Assembly: GCA_947446925.1 (NCBI GenBank)
Contig: CANFHU010000006.1
Location: 86,044 to 150,043, forward strand
DNA length: 64,000 nucleotides
DNA from: Flavobacteriia bacterium
GTDB lineage: Bacteria; Bacteroidota; Bacteroidia; Flavobacteriales_D; Crocinitomicaceae
Direction: 5' to 3'
The position numbers and the translations under genes are program-made. Below the pieces are notes generated by a model that worked only from the letters and a program-made list of their open reading frames with translations, had not been told where the DNA came from and did not search any database. Position 1 is the stretch's first letter. Every line of letters begins with the position of its first letter. Shown here piece by piece: positions 16,686 through 25,643 of the stretch.

Positions 16686-18641
16686 ATGATAAAAGTTACA
16701 TTGCCAGATGGTACTTTGCGTGAATATGCGAAAGGAACTACTGCATTTGATGTCGCATTGAGTATTTCAGAAGGTTTAGCGCGTAATGTGTTAGCTGCGA
16801 AAGTGAATAATGAAGTTGTGGATGCAACTAAGGTATTGCCAGAAACAAGTACTTTGAGTTTGTTGACTTGGAATGATGCTGAAGGGAAATCTACGATGTG
16901 GCATTCATCTGCGCATTTGATGGCGGAAGCATTAGAATTTTATTACCCAGGAATTAAATTAGCAATCGGTCCACCTGTTACCAATGGTTTTTACTATGAT
17001 GTCGATTTTATGGAGTATTCTATAAAAGAAGAAGATTTGGTGAAGGTGGAAAATAAAATGAAAGAATTAGCGAAAGAAAAATTAAAATTCATTCGTCAAG
17101 AAATTTCTAAAACTGATGCAATAGCCTATTTTACAGATAAAAATGACCCGTATAAATTAGAATTGTTAGATAATTTAGAGGATGGAAATATTACTTTTTA
17201 TACACAAGGTAATTTCACAGATTTGTGTCGTGGACCACATATTCCGGATACATCTCCTATTAAAGCGGTTAAATTGACTTCAATTGCTGGAGCTTACTGG
17301 AGGGGAGATGAAAAAAACAAACAACTAACACGTATTTACGGAATTACTTTTCCTAAGCAGGCTGAATTAACAGAATATTTAGAGAAAGTAGAAGAAGCCA
17401 AACGCAGAGATCATAGAAAACTAGGGAAAGAATTAGAATTGTTTACTTTTTCTCAGCGAGTAGGTCAAGGGTTACCTTTGTGGTTACCTAAAGGAGCTGC
17501 ATTACGCGAAAGACTTGAAAACTTTTTAAAGAAAGCACAAAAAAGATCTGGTTATGAACAAGTAATTACACCACATATTGGTAGTAAAGAATTGTATGTA
17601 TGTTCCGGTCACTATGAAAAATATGGGGCAGACTCCTTTCAGCCTATTAAAACACCAGATGCAAACGAGGAATTTTTATTAAAGCCGATGAATTGTCCAC
17701 ATCATTGTGAGATTTTCAAGTCTAAACCACGTTCATATAAAGATTTACCTGCTCGTTTTGCTGAGTTTGGAACGGTGTATCGTTACGAACAAAGTGGAGA
17801 GTTACATGGGTTGACACGTGTAAGAGGTTTTACACAAGATGATGCGCACATATTTTGTACCCAAGACCAAGTATTGGGAGAGTTTAAAAAAGTAATCGAT
17901 TTAGTTTTGTATATTTTCAAGACTTTAAAGTTTGAAAATTTTAAAGCTCAAATATCGCTGAGAGATCCTGAAAATGAAACTAAATATATTGGTTCGGATG
18001 AAAATTGGGAGAAGGCAGAATCTGCAATTATCGAAGCTGCAGAAGCAAAAGGCTTACCGACTGTTGTAGCGTATGGCGAGGCTGCTTTTTACGGACCAAA
18101 ACTTGATTTTATGGTGCAAGATGCCTTAGGTCGTGAGTGGCAATTAGGTACAATTCAAGTAGATTATAATTTGCCAGAACGTTTTGAACTTGAGTATACT
18201 GGAAGTGATAATACTAAGCATCGTCCTGTAATGATTCATAGAGCACCCTTCGGTTCCATGGAAAGATTTGTGGCGGTATTATTAGAACATTGCGCTGGAG
18301 ATTTTCCATTGTGGTTAGCCACAGAGCAAGTATATATTTTACCAATTAGTGATAAATACAACGAGTTTGCTGAAAATGTATGTAGTTTGCTAAATAATTC
18401 CGATATTCGCTCTTTGGTTGACGACCGAAATGAAAAAATCGGAAAGAAAATCCGTGAGGCTGAACTTAAAAAAGCTCCATTTATGTTAATAATTGGAGAA
18501 AAAGAATTTGAAAGCCAAACAGTTTCTGTAAGACAAAGAGGTTCGGGAGATTTAGGGTCTATGACGATTGAATCTTTTACCGAAACCATAGAAGTCGCAA
18601 TTAAAAATGAATTAGCAACAAATGCTTTAGTAACTGAATGA
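16686..18641 (+). CDS. thrS: Threonyl-tRNA synthetase
   Basis: This class II synthetase charges tRNA-Thr. It has 651 residues in the usual order: TGS domain (1-60), second additional/editing domain with His73 and His77 in HSSAH (about 65-240), catalytic core (about 245-540) and anticodon-binding domain (about 545-640). Zn ligand Cys337 is in MNCPHHC, and motif 2 is the [22 protein letters not shown] segment. The start is placed at ATG 16686 because the promoter -7 element overlaps the upstream TTG. The last codons overlap infC by four bases (ATGA), which suggests translational coupling. The leader is too short for T-box or operator-type control. Confidence 0.97.
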   Translation: MIKVTLPDGTLREYAKGTTAFDVALSISEGLARNVLAAKVNNEVVDATKVLPETSTLSLLTWNDAEGKSTMWHSSAHLMAEALEFYYPGIKLAIGPPVTNGFYYDVDFMEYSIKEEDLVKVENKMKELAKEKLKFIRQEISKTDAIAYFTDKNDPYKLELLDNLEDGNITFYTQGNFTDLCRGPHIPDTSPIKAVKLTSIAGAYWRGDEKNKQLTRIYGITFPKQAELTEYLEKVEEAKRRDHRKLGKELELFTFSQRVGQGLPLWLPKGAALRERLENFLKKAQKRSGYEQVITPHIGSKELYVCSGHYEKYGADSFQPIKTPDANEEFLLKPMNCPHHCEIFKSKPRSYKDLPARFAEFGTVYRYEQSGELHGLTRVRGFTQDDAHIFCTQDQVLGEFKKVIDLVLYIFKTLKFENFKAQISLRDPENETKYIGSDENWEKAESAIIEAAEAKGLPTVVAYGEAAFYGPKLDFMVQDALGREWQLGTIQVDYNLPERFELEYTGSDNTKHRPVMIHRAPFGSMERFVAVLLEHCAGDFPLWLATEQVYILPISDKYNEFAENVCSLLNNSDIRSLVDDRNEKIGKKIREAELKKAPFMLIIGEKEFESQTVSVRQRGSGDLGSMTIESFTETIEVAIKNELATNALVTE

Positions 18642-19189
18642 GAAAAGAGCCAAGAAAAAGATTAGTACCTCAGCAAGAGCCTGATCAGCACAAAATTAAC
18701 GATAAAATTTCCGCAAGAGAAATACGTCTTGTCATGGAAGGTGAGGAACCAAAAGTAATGTCTACGTATGATGCTATTAAATTAGCAGAAGAGCAAGAGA
18801 TGGACTTAGTTGAAATTTCACCAAATGCTGTTCCTCCTGTTTGTAAAATCATGGATTATAGAAAGTTTTTATATAATCAAAAGAGAAAACAAAAGGAATT
18901 AAAGGCGAAACAAAGCAAGGTCATAATTAAAGAGATTCGATTTGGTCCAAATACAGATGAGCACGATTTTCAATTTAAATTAGTACACGCTAAGAAATTC
19001 TTGGAAGAAGGTTCAAAGGTTAAGGCGTATGTTTTCTTCCGTGGTAGAACAATTGTTTTTAAAGATCGTGGTGAGATTTTATTATTACGTTTTGCACAAG
19101 AAATTGGCGATTTAGGGGTATTAGAGTCAATGCCAAAATTAGAAGGTAAGCGAATGATTATTATGCTTAACCCTAAGAAAGGAAAATAA
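18638..19189 (+). CDS. infC: Translation initiation factor IF-3
   Basis: IF-3 binds the 30S subunit, prevents premature 50S joining and monitors start-codon pairing. It has 183 residues. The N-terminal domain (about 15-90) contains [13 protein letters not shown], and the C-terminal domain (about 95-180) contains [18 protein letters not shown]. The start is ATG 18638, overlapping the thrS stop. E. coli uses a rare AUU codon for autoregulation; here the start is AUG, so that mechanism is not apparent. It lies in the conserved order thrS-infC-rpmI-rplT. Confidence 0.97.
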   Translation: MRKEPRKRLVPQQEPDQHKINDKISAREIRLVMEGEEPKVMSTYDAIKLAEEQEMDLVEISPNAVPPVCKIMDYRKFLYNQKRKQKELKAKQSKVIIKEIRFGPNTDEHDFQFKLVHAKKFLEEGSKVKAYVFFRGRTIVFKDRGEILLLRFAQEIGDLGVLESMPKLEGKRMIIMLNPKKGK

Positions 19190-19248
19190 GAAATTGTCGA
19201 TAGACAAAAAATAGCTGATATAGAGGTAACACTTAAAAAAAAGTAAAG

Positions 19249-19446
19249 ATGCCAAAAATGAAAACTAAATCCAGTGCGAAGAAGAGATTCACGATAACTG
19301 GAAGTGGTAAAATCAAGAGAAAACACGCTTTTAAAAGCCACATTCTTACGAAAAAAACTAAAAAGCAAAAGAGAAATTTGACACATGCAGGACTTGTTCA
19401 TGCTTCAGATGAGTCAAATATCAAATTGCAATTATGTATGAAATAG
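19249..19446 (+). CDS. rpmI: 50S ribosomal protein L35
   Basis: This basic protein of 65 residues has the normal L35 length, with the typical start [13 protein letters not shown] and the [19 protein letters not shown] segment (about 17-36). It is a component of the large ribosomal subunit. It lies 59 nt after infC and 88 nt before rplT in the same operon. Confidence 0.97.
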   Translation: MPKMKTKSSAKKRFTITGSGKIKRKHAFKSHILTKKTKKQKRNLTHAGLVHASDESNIKLQLCMK

Positions 19447-19534
19447 TTTCATACAGGTTCAACGTTTAACCCAATAGTGGAGTATATAAGCCTTCTGAAA
19501 TAGTGAAGCACCCTCTTTTAAAAAACAAAAAAAT

Positions 19535-19882
19535 ATGCCAAGATCGGTAAATCACGTGGCTTCAAGAGCGAGAAGAAAATCGTTCATGAAGTTAGCCAAA
19601 GGTTACTTTGGAAGAAGAAAAAATGTTTGGACAGTAGCAAAAAATGCTATTGAAAAAGGTTTGAATTACGCCTATGAAGGCCGTAAACAAAAGAAAAGAA
19701 ATTTCCGTTCGTTATGGATTGCGCGTATCAACGCGGGGGCTCGTCAACACGGATTAAGCTATTCTCAATTTATGGGTGCTGTTCATAAAAGCGGAATCGA
19801 ATTAAATCGTAAAGTATTAGCTGATTTAGCAATGAATCATCCTGAAGCTTTCAAAGCAGTTGTAGATACTGTAAAAAAATAA
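19535..19882 (+). CDS. rplT: 50S ribosomal protein L20
   Basis: L20 is needed early in 50S assembly and in E. coli represses its own operon. It has 115 residues, with the family start [19 protein letters not shown], a long basic helix, then the globular part with [20 protein letters not shown] (about 60-79). It is the last gene of the operon and is followed by a strong terminator. The 88-nt spacer before it is long for this operon and could hold an L20-binding structure, but I could not identify one. Confidence 0.97.
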   Translation: MPRSVNHVASRARRKSFMKLAKGYFGRRKNVWTVAKNAIEKGLNYAYEGRKQKKRNFRSLWIARINAGARQHGLSYSQFMGAVHKSGIELNRKVLADLAMNHPEAFKAVVDTVKK

Positions 19883-19907
19883 TAAGTAACTGACTCTATA
19901 TCGCATA

Positions 19908-19936
19908 AAAAAGGCTCTCAATTTGAGAGCCTTTTT
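19908..19936. terminator. Bidirectional terminator between rplT and the sigma-factor gene
   Basis: AAAAAGGCTCTCA, loop ATT, TGAGAGCCTTTTT is a perfect 13-bp stem with A and T runs on both sides, serving both convergent genes. Confidence 0.92.
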
Positions 19937-19942
19937 GTTTTT

Positions 19943-20548
19943 TTATATACTTTCTTTTGTGTTTTCAATCATATTTGCTAAGAAATCTCTAGCTCGGAAT
20001 AGTTGCGCTTTAACGGTTCCTAATGGAAGATTAAGCGTATCAGATATTTCTTCATAACTTAACTCATCAAAGTATCTTAATTCCACTAATTCACGGTATC
20101 TAGGTTTTAATTTGGTTACAAGATGTCGCATCATTTTTACTTTTTGGGCATGAATGATAGCTTCCTCTGGGTTGTGCACATCTGTGCGAGCATCGAAATG
20201 TATCACTTCGCCATCGTCGGTTGTATATCCCGCATCCATAGAGGTAACTTTAATTCTTTTTTTTCGGATAAAATCAATACAATTGTTAGAGGCGATTTTG
20301 AATAACCAAGTACTAAAAGCAAAATTTGGCGAATATTGGTCTAATCTACTAAATGCTTTTCCGAATGCTTCAATTGTTAAATCATCTGCATCATCTGTGT
20401 TTTTGACCATTTTAAACATCATAAAGTATATGGAATCTCTATATCGCTCCATTAACTCAGCATAAGCAGATTGACTACCTTTTTTTGCTGCATCTAGTAA
20501 TACTAAATCATGTTTGGCTTTATCCGATAAATTTTCGCTTACTTCCAT
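19943..20548 (-). CDS. ECF-type RNA polymerase sigma-70 factor
   Basis: This alternative sigma factor of 201 residues recognises promoters for an unidentified regulon. Region 2 (about 25-97) has AYAELMERYRDSIYFM, DADDLTIEAFGKAFSRL and STWLFKIASNNCIDFIRKK; region 4 (about 135-190) has the helix-turn-helix LSYEEISDTLNLPLGTVKAQLFRAR. A linker of about 35 residues containing DDGEVIHFDAR is longer than usual. No anti-sigma gene adjoins it. Its start overlaps the end of the GT2 gene by 10 nt, so the two are probably co-transcribed. Confidence 0.93.
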   Translation of the reverse strand: MEVSENLSDKAKHDLVLLDAAKKGSQSAYAELMERYRDSIYFMMFKMVKNTDDADDLTIEAFGKAFSRLDQYSPNFAFSTWLFKIASNNCIDFIRKKRIKVTSMDAGYTTDDGEVIHFDARTDVHNPEEAIIHAQKVKMMRHLVTKLKPRYRELVELRYFDELSYEEISDTLNLPLGTVKAQLFRARDFLANMIENTKESI

Positions 20549-21681
20549 TTTGATATTCTTGGTTTTTCCGAAGTATAGTATAAAACAGGTAGTAAGATTG
20601 CGTAGAATAACTCAAAAAACGGGAAGAATGCTATAAAGTTTTTACCTTTTAATTTGGTAAAGCATCTACCCTGAATTATCCATTTTACTGTAATTACACC
20701 AGTAAAAATACTACTTGTAAAAATGGTATACTCTGTATCAAGGAGTAAAATAACAAAAGAAAACCATAATAATATGAGTGTTAACGGATAGATTCCTAAC
20801 AATGCTTTTTTAATAACCTGGTATTTTCCAGCAGTAGAGTAGTGTCTTGATTTTTGTGCAATCCAAGATTTCCAGGTATTTTTTGGTGTTGAGTAGCAGT
20901 AAGTTTCAGGATTAAGTTGAATGTTGTAGTTGTTTAATTGCGTTGCTTCTTGAATAAATAAATCATCATCTCCAGAACTAATCGCATAATGAGATTTAAA
21001 TCCACTCACTGATTTGAAAGCAGTCTTGGTATATGCTAAATTTCTGCCAACCCCCATATAAGGGATTTTAGCCAATGCGAATGAAAAATAATTCATCGCT
21101 ATAAAAATAGTGTCGAATCGAATTACTTTATTTAAAAAACCTTCCTCTTCCCGATACGGACCATATCCAAGTACTATTTGATTCTCGTTTGCAAAACCGT
21201 CCACCATACCTTTAAGCCATAAATTGCTATTTGGTTGGCAATCTGCATCTGTAAAAACTAGATGCTCATATAATGCAGATTTAATACCAAGTGTTAATGG
21301 AAGTTTTTTGCCAATACCTATATGTTTACTTCTTTCTACTTCAATCATTCGTAGATGAGGGTATTGCATTTTATATGCGTTAATAATATGATATGATTCA
21401 TCAATAGACTGGTGATTAACTACAATAACTTCAAAATTTGGATAATCTTGTTCTAAAATTAATGGAAGATTGGCGAATAAATTATCGGAATCATTTCTTG
21501 CCGCAATGATAATAGATACAGGGGGTGTGGTAGGGTTTTGTATGTTTTTTTTCTTGAAAGAGGAAAATGCTAACCGACTGAAAAAGTAGAATATATAGAT
21601 TAATTGTAGTAATGCGCAGAATGCAAAAAAGCAGAAGATAAAAAGTGAAAGTTGTGTCTCAAAACTTGGTAAAATTTCCAT
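20539..21681 (-). CDS. Membrane-bound glycosyltransferase family 2
   Basis: This processive-type GT2 of 380 residues has an N-terminal helix (about 12-35), a GT-A catalytic domain (about 50-280) and three C-terminal helices (about 290-375). Motifs are VSIIIAARND at the nucleotide-binding strand, TDADCQP as the DxD metal site, SGDDDLFI, and QKSRHYSTA as a QxxRW-like motif. Such enzymes make surface polysaccharide or glycolipid; substrate and product cannot be told. It is divergent from tgt and upstream of the sigma factor with an overlap. Confidence 0.87.
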   Translation of the reverse strand: MEILPSFETQLSLFIFCFFAFCALLQLIYIFYFFSRLAFSSFKKKNIQNPTTPPVSIIIAARNDSDNLFANLPLILEQDYPNFEVIVVNHQSIDESYHIINAYKMQYPHLRMIEVERSKHIGIGKKLPLTLGIKSALYEHLVFTDADCQPNSNLWLKGMVDGFANENQIVLGYGPYREEEGFLNKVIRFDTIFIAMNYFSFALAKIPYMGVGRNLAYTKTAFKSVSGFKSHYAISSGDDDLFIQEATQLNNYNIQLNPETYCYSTPKNTWKSWIAQKSRHYSTAGKYQVIKKALLGIYPLTLILLWFSFVILLLDTEYTIFTSSIFTGVITVKWIIQGRCFTKLKGKNFIAFFPFFELFYAILLPVLYYTSEKPRISKWK

Positions 21682-21729
21682 TTTAAATATCCTTTTTGTT
21701 AAAAATGAATCAAATCAGTAAATAGCAGT

Positions 21730-21737
21730 TATCTTTG
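21730..21737 (+). promoter_or_regulatory. -7 promoter element of tgt
   Basis: TATCTTTG is a perfect match. It lies 26 nt before ATG 21764 and so rules out the in-frame TTG at 21740. No TTG lies at the expected -33 position. Confidence 0.6.
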
Positions 21738-21756
21738 CTTTGTTTAATTTAGGTCA

Positions 21757-21764
21757 CAAATATA
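21757..21764 (-). promoter_or_regulatory. -7 promoter element of the divergent GT2 gene
   Basis: On the minus strand this reads TATATTTG. Its right end is the first base of the tgt start codon, so the tgt and GT2 promoters are interleaved. It would give a 5' leader of about 70 nt. Confidence 0.45.
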
Positions 21765-22894
21765 TGCATTTTGAACTTCATCATACGGATTCTGCCTCAA
21801 AAGCACGCGCAGGAGTATTACATACAGATCATGGAATAATTGAAACTCCTATTTTTATGCCTGTTGGTACTGCGGGTACAGTAAAAGGGGTTCATCAACA
21901 TGAATTAAAAGAAGATGTAAAGGCACAGATAATATTAGGGAATACCTATCATTTATTTTTAAGACCTGGACTAGATGTCTTAAATGGTGCTGGTGGTTTA
22001 CATAAATTTATGAACTGGGATGGACCTATTTTAACAGATAGTGGTGGTTATCAGGTTTATTCCCTTTCTAATTCGAATAATATTTCGGAAGAAGGAGTTC
22101 GTTTTCAGTCTCATCATGATGGAAGTTATCATTTTTTTACGCCTGAAAGAGCAATTGAAATACAGCGCGTGATTGGCGGGGATATTATTATGGCGTTTGA
22201 TGAATGTACTCCTTTTCCATGTGATTATGCATATGCTAAAAAGTCATTAGCAATGACACATCGTTGGTTAGGTAGATGTTTTGATGCTATGGATAAGACG
22301 GAGCCATTATACGGACATAATCAGGCTTTGTTTCCAATTGTTCAAGGTAGCACTTATAAAGATCTTCGAAAGGAGTCTGCAGAAGTGATTTCTTCGTTTG
22401 ATGCAATAGGGAATGCGATAGGTGGTCTTTCAGTTGGTGAGCCGGATGAAGACTTATATGAGATGACTGATTTAGTTTGTTCGATTTTACCAAAAGATAA
22501 GCCTCGATATTTAATGGGGGTAGGTACGCCTGCTAATCTATTAGAATGTATTGCACTTGGTGTAGATATGTTTGATTGTGTGATGCCTTCTAGAAATGCC
22601 CGTCACGGAATGTTATTTACGTGGCAAGGTACTATAAATATAAAAAATGAAAAATGGAAATGTGATTTTTCTCCATTGGATTCATTAGGTGGCTCTTATG
22701 TGGATGGGACATATTCAAAAGCATATTTAAGACATTTGATAAAGTCGAATGAAAATTTAGGGATTCAAATAGCCACTCTTCATAATTTGAATTTTTATTT
22801 ATCCTTGGTTAAAGAGGCGAGAAAGCATATTTTGGATGGTACATTTACAACATGGAAAAATACGTTAGTGCCAATTTTAAGTCAACGATTATAG
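21764..22894 (+). CDS. tgt: tRNA-guanine transglycosylase (queuine tRNA-ribosyltransferase)
   Basis: This enzyme exchanges the wobble guanine of GUN anticodons for preQ1 in queuosine synthesis. It has 376 residues. Motifs are TPIFMPVGTAGTVKG, DSGGYQVYSL, the catalytic-loop region DMFDCVMPSRNARHG with LFT following (about 265-285), and HNLNFYL near the end. The usual CxCxxC-H zinc cluster is only partly evident, with Cys in KWKCDFSP and a His in LHNLNFY, so the zinc site may be reduced. Start chosen from the promoter position. It is followed after 4 nt by the LptF/G gene. Confidence 0.94.
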   Translation: MHFELHHTDSASKARAGVLHTDHGIIETPIFMPVGTAGTVKGVHQHELKEDVKAQIILGNTYHLFLRPGLDVLNGAGGLHKFMNWDGPILTDSGGYQVYSLSNSNNISEEGVRFQSHHDGSYHFFTPERAIEIQRVIGGDIIMAFDECTPFPCDYAYAKKSLAMTHRWLGRCFDAMDKTEPLYGHNQALFPIVQGSTYKDLRKESAEVISSFDAIGNAIGGLSVGEPDEDLYEMTDLVCSILPKDKPRYLMGVGTPANLLECIALGVDMFDCVMPSRNARHGMLFTWQGTINIKNEKWKCDFSPLDSLGGSYVDGTYSKAYLRHLIKSNENLGIQIATLHNLNFYLSLVKEARKHILDGTFTTWKNTLVPILSQRL

Positions 22895-22898
22895 TGAT

Positions 22899-23975
22899 AT
22901 GCTTACTATATTAGATAAATATATAATTAAGAAATTCTTGTCGACATATTTTTTTATGTTGGGGATAATAATGTTTTTATCTATAGTATTTGATATTTCC
23001 GATAAGTTGAGTGATTTTATTTCGAATAAAGCACCGATACGATTGATTTTTACAGAATATTATTTGAATTTTCTTGTATACTACGGTAATACATTTTCTT
23101 CCATTATTGTATTTATTTCAGTTATTTGGTTTACGGCTAAGATGACACAAGATTCGGAGATTGTGCCAATGCTTTTTAGCGGTCGTCCTTTTATACGAAT
23201 TTTGAAACCTTATGCTATAAGTGCTACCATTTTATTGCTGCTTTCGATATTTGTTAATCATTATTTACTTCCTATTTCCAATAAAATTCGCTTAGATTTT
23301 GAGGAAAAATATTATAGAGCAAATATGATTGTTGAGAATTATCATGCAGAATTTAATAAAGAAAAATATGTCTATTTTTCTTCTTATAATAATGAAGACA
23401 ATATCGTTTATAATTTTAACTTGGAGCAGTGGAGTCCTACAAATACTCCGCTATATTTCATTCGTGCAACGATGGCAAAGAATTATCCGGGTACATTTCG
23501 TTGGGAGTTAACTAATTTTTACGAACGTAAAATTGGCGACTCAGTTGATAAATTGCTGGTTGGACAAAAGAAGGATACGGTTTTTACGTTTAAAATTGAA
23601 GATTTAGCATATCGAGATAATCGAAGCGAAATCATGAAAAATTCTGATTTGAAAGCATTTATTAAAAGAGAAGAAGCAAAGGGATCTCCAAATGTTGCTG
23701 TACATAAAATTGTTTTGTATCAAAGAACTGCGATGCCATTTGCTGTTTATGTTCTTACTTTAATAGGCGTATCAGTTTCTAGTAGAAAGAAACGAGGTGG
23801 AATTGGGTTGAATATTGCGATTGGATTAGGGTTTGTTTTTATTTATATCTTTTCAATGAAGATAGCCGCTGTGGCTGCAATTAATGTTGGTTTTCCTCCA
23901 TTATTAGCAGTTTGGATACCCAATATTTTGTTCGCTACAGTAGGTATTTATTTATACAAAGTTTCACCAAAATAA
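22899..23975 (+). CDS. LptF/LptG-family permease (YjgP/YjgQ)
   Basis: This integral membrane protein of 358 residues is half of the LptB2FG transporter, which extracts LPS from the inner membrane toward the Lpt bridge. Three N-terminal helices (about 10-30, 55-80, 95-120) are followed by a periplasmic beta-jellyroll (about 125-260), then three helices (about 275-355) including RTAMPFAVYVLTLIGVS. N-terminal LDKYIIKKFLSTY is typical. Only one LptF/G gene is present here, so the partner must lie elsewhere. It sits between tgt and ybaB with very short gaps. Confidence 0.92.
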   Translation: MLTILDKYIIKKFLSTYFFMLGIIMFLSIVFDISDKLSDFISNKAPIRLIFTEYYLNFLVYYGNTFSSIIVFISVIWFTAKMTQDSEIVPMLFSGRPFIRILKPYAISATILLLLSIFVNHYLLPISNKIRLDFEEKYYRANMIVENYHAEFNKEKYVYFSSYNNEDNIVYNFNLEQWSPTNTPLYFIRATMAKNYPGTFRWELTNFYERKIGDSVDKLLVGQKKDTVFTFKIEDLAYRDNRSEIMKNSDLKAFIKREEAKGSPNVAVHKIVLYQRTAMPFAVYVLTLIGVSVSSRKKRGGIGLNIAIGLGFVFIYIFSMKIAAVAAINVGFPPLLAVWIPNILFATVGIYLYKVSPK

Positions 23976-23982
23976 ATTAGTT

Positions 23983-24282
23983 ATGTTTGGAAAAAATCAA
24001 CAAGAGATGCTTTTAAAAATGCAACAAGCAATGGAAGAAAGCAAACAAAAATTAGATCAAATTATCGTGAGTGGAGATGCTGGTGGAGGATTAATTCGAG
24101 TTGAATTTAATGGGAATCGAAAACTTACAAATTTAGAGATTAATGCATCATTGCAAGATATTGATAAAGAGGATTTAGAAGATTTGTTATCTGTTGCAAT
24201 ATCAAAAGCGTTAGTTGAAGTTGAGATTGTCCATGAACGCACTATGTCTTCTTCTGCAATGAATTTTTTACCAAAATTCTAG
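23983..24282 (+). CDS. YbaB/EbfC-family nucleoid-associated protein
   Basis: This small DNA-binding protein of 99 residues is the usual length and forms dimers that coat DNA. The pattern is an N-terminal helix (MLLKMQQAMEESKQKL), a central sheet with VSGDAGGGLIRVEFNGNRKLTNLEI, and a C-terminal helix. It is usually next to recR or dnaX, but here it lies between the Lpt permease (7 nt upstream) and 5-formyl-THF cyclo-ligase (adjacent). Confidence 0.92.
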   Translation: MFGKNQQEMLLKMQQAMEESKQKLDQIIVSGDAGGGLIRVEFNGNRKLTNLEINASLQDIDKEDLEDLLSVAISKALVEVEIVHERTMSSSAMNFLPKF

Positions 24283-24852
24283 ATGAATAAGAAAACATTA
24301 CGACTAGAATATATAGCCAAGCGTAATTCGTTAGACTTAACCGAAAAGAGAGAAAAAGAAGAAAAAATAAAACATATTTTATTTGAAAATTTTGACTTTT
24401 CAAATAAAATTACAAGTTGTTTTCTTCCAATAACTTCAAAAAATGAGATAGATACTTGGATTATCCTATCTGAAATAAAAAAAATAGGAGGTGCAATTGC
24501 TTTAACGATTTGGGATGTTCATACTAATTGCATCACCCATCGATTATGGACTAACGAAACACAGATTTTAATCAATTCATTTGGCATACCAGAACCGATT
24601 AATGGTGATTATATTCTTAATAATCAGTTGGATATAGTTTTGGTTCCGTTATTAGCAGTGGATAACATTGGAAATAGAGTAGGTTATGGTAAAGGTGTGT
24701 ATGATCGTATGTTAGCTAGTTGCTCAGTTAAAACTATATTTATTGGACTATCACTTTTCGAATTGGTTGATCGAATTGAGGATGTAGACGCATATGACAT
24801 TCCTTTAACTTATTGTATCACACCAACTAAATGTGTTTTTTTTGAAAAATAA
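24283..24852 (+). CDS. 5-formyltetrahydrofolate cyclo-ligase
   Basis: This cytosolic, ATP-dependent enzyme converts 5-formyl-THF to 5,10-methenyl-THF. It has 189 residues. An N-terminal basic helix with RLEYIAKRN is followed by the core, and the signature VLVPLLAVDNIGNRVGYGKGVYDRML lies at about 125-150 (split motif: nucleotide-binding GNRVGYGKGYYD-type loop). The ATG is directly adjacent to the ybaB stop. Confidence 0.92.
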   Translation: MNKKTLRLEYIAKRNSLDLTEKREKEEKIKHILFENFDFSNKITSCFLPITSKNEIDTWIILSEIKKIGGAIALTIWDVHTNCITHRLWTNETQILINSFGIPEPINGDYILNNQLDIVLVPLLAVDNIGNRVGYGKGVYDRMLASCSVKTIFIGLSLFELVDRIEDVDAYDIPLTYCITPTKCVFFEK

Positions 24853-25003
24853 TCCAAGAAATCAAGGTAAGTTTCATTTACTCGCAATTTTTGGCATTCC
24901 AGTGCTTCTCATCTTGATATTTGTTGTAAAATTAATTTGGTTAGTTTTAGTTTACATAGTTTTTTTGTTCTTACTTACCAAATACCTATTTAAAGGTAAA
25001 TGA
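24833..25003 (+). CDS. Putative small membrane protein (56 aa)
   Basis: An open frame starting at GTG 24833 (or TTG 24842) encodes 56 or 53 residues: a basic start (LKNNPRNQGK) and about 40 hydrophobic residues that could form two membrane helices, ending KYLFKGK. It overlaps the end of the cyclo-ligase gene by 20 nt, which suggests coupling in the operon. Positive charges at both ends and the hydrophobic composition look protein-like, but no family is recognised and AT-rich DNA easily produces hydrophobic frames. Confidence 0.42.
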   Translation: MFFLKNNPRNQGKFHLLAIFGIPVLLILIFVVKLIWLVLVYIVFLFLLTKYLFKGK

Positions 25004-25049
25004 AACAATAAATTAGTTCTTACGTATCTGTTCTAAAGTATTCAATTGT

Positions 25050-25607
25050 ATGAATAGGAACTTATTACATAGTTTAATTCTTCTTGTTTGGACTATCACT
25101 TGTTCTGTGAGGCCTAATCCTTCACTTCGAGGAGTGTTTGCAAGTAAAGTCTGTGTTCAAGGTAATGGAGATCTATTTATGTTGTTTGCTTTTATCGATA
25201 ATGGCGTTACATTGTCACATATGAAAATTTTATCGAAAGATGAGTTTGTAAAATTTGCATCTGGTTATTGGCCAAGTATTTATAACCCTGAAAGAAGAGA
25301 TTTTTTTAAAGAACATAATTTGGATTGTGGTGTAGTTGAAAATAAAGAATTTGATCAAAAAATTCCGTATTGTTTACCTTTAGATTCTATATGGAAAATT
25401 CGATACTCTATATATCCGTTTATAAACAATAATGATAAAGGTTGGAGCGAAGGGGTTTACAGGCCTTCAGACAAACAGTCTCTTTATTTGTTAAATAGAT
25501 ATGGAGTTAGTAGTTTTGAATCTAGTTATTTCTTAGACGAAAAGTTTTGGTTATTATTGAAAGATATTCAAGATCCTGCATGGGTGTTGATGTATAAATC
25601 TTTATAA
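25050..25607 (+). CDS. Uncharacterised exported protein
   Basis: I do not recognise this 185-residue protein. It starts with a hydrophobic segment (about 5-18) ending TITC, which is either a poor lipobox at Cys18 or part of a signal peptide. The rest is rich in aromatic residues (YWPSIY, KIRYSIYPF, KFWLLL, PAWVLMY), with three Cys in the mature part. It ends 36 nt before the M4 metalloprotease gene on the same strand with no terminator between, so the two may be co-expressed. An accessory or inhibitory role for the protease would be speculation. Confidence 0.6.
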   Translation: MNRNLLHSLILLVWTITCSVRPNPSLRGVFASKVCVQGNGDLFMLFAFIDNGVTLSHMKILSKDEFVKFASGYWPSIYNPERRDFFKEHNLDCGVVENKEFDQKIPYCLPLDSIWKIRYSIYPFINNNDKGWSEGVYRPSDKQSLYLLNRYGVSSFESSYFLDEKFWLLLKDIQDPAWVLMYKSL

Positions 25608-25643
25608 TTTGTATTTTTAGCGTAATTAATACTTTTACGTTAT

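Noticed and set aside
24871..25006. GTTTCATTTAC / GTAAATGAAAC inverted repeat as insertion-element ends
   Set aside because: It is only 11 bp, with no target duplication or transposase; the 136-bp interval overlaps a likely small gene. It may be chance in AT-rich DNA.
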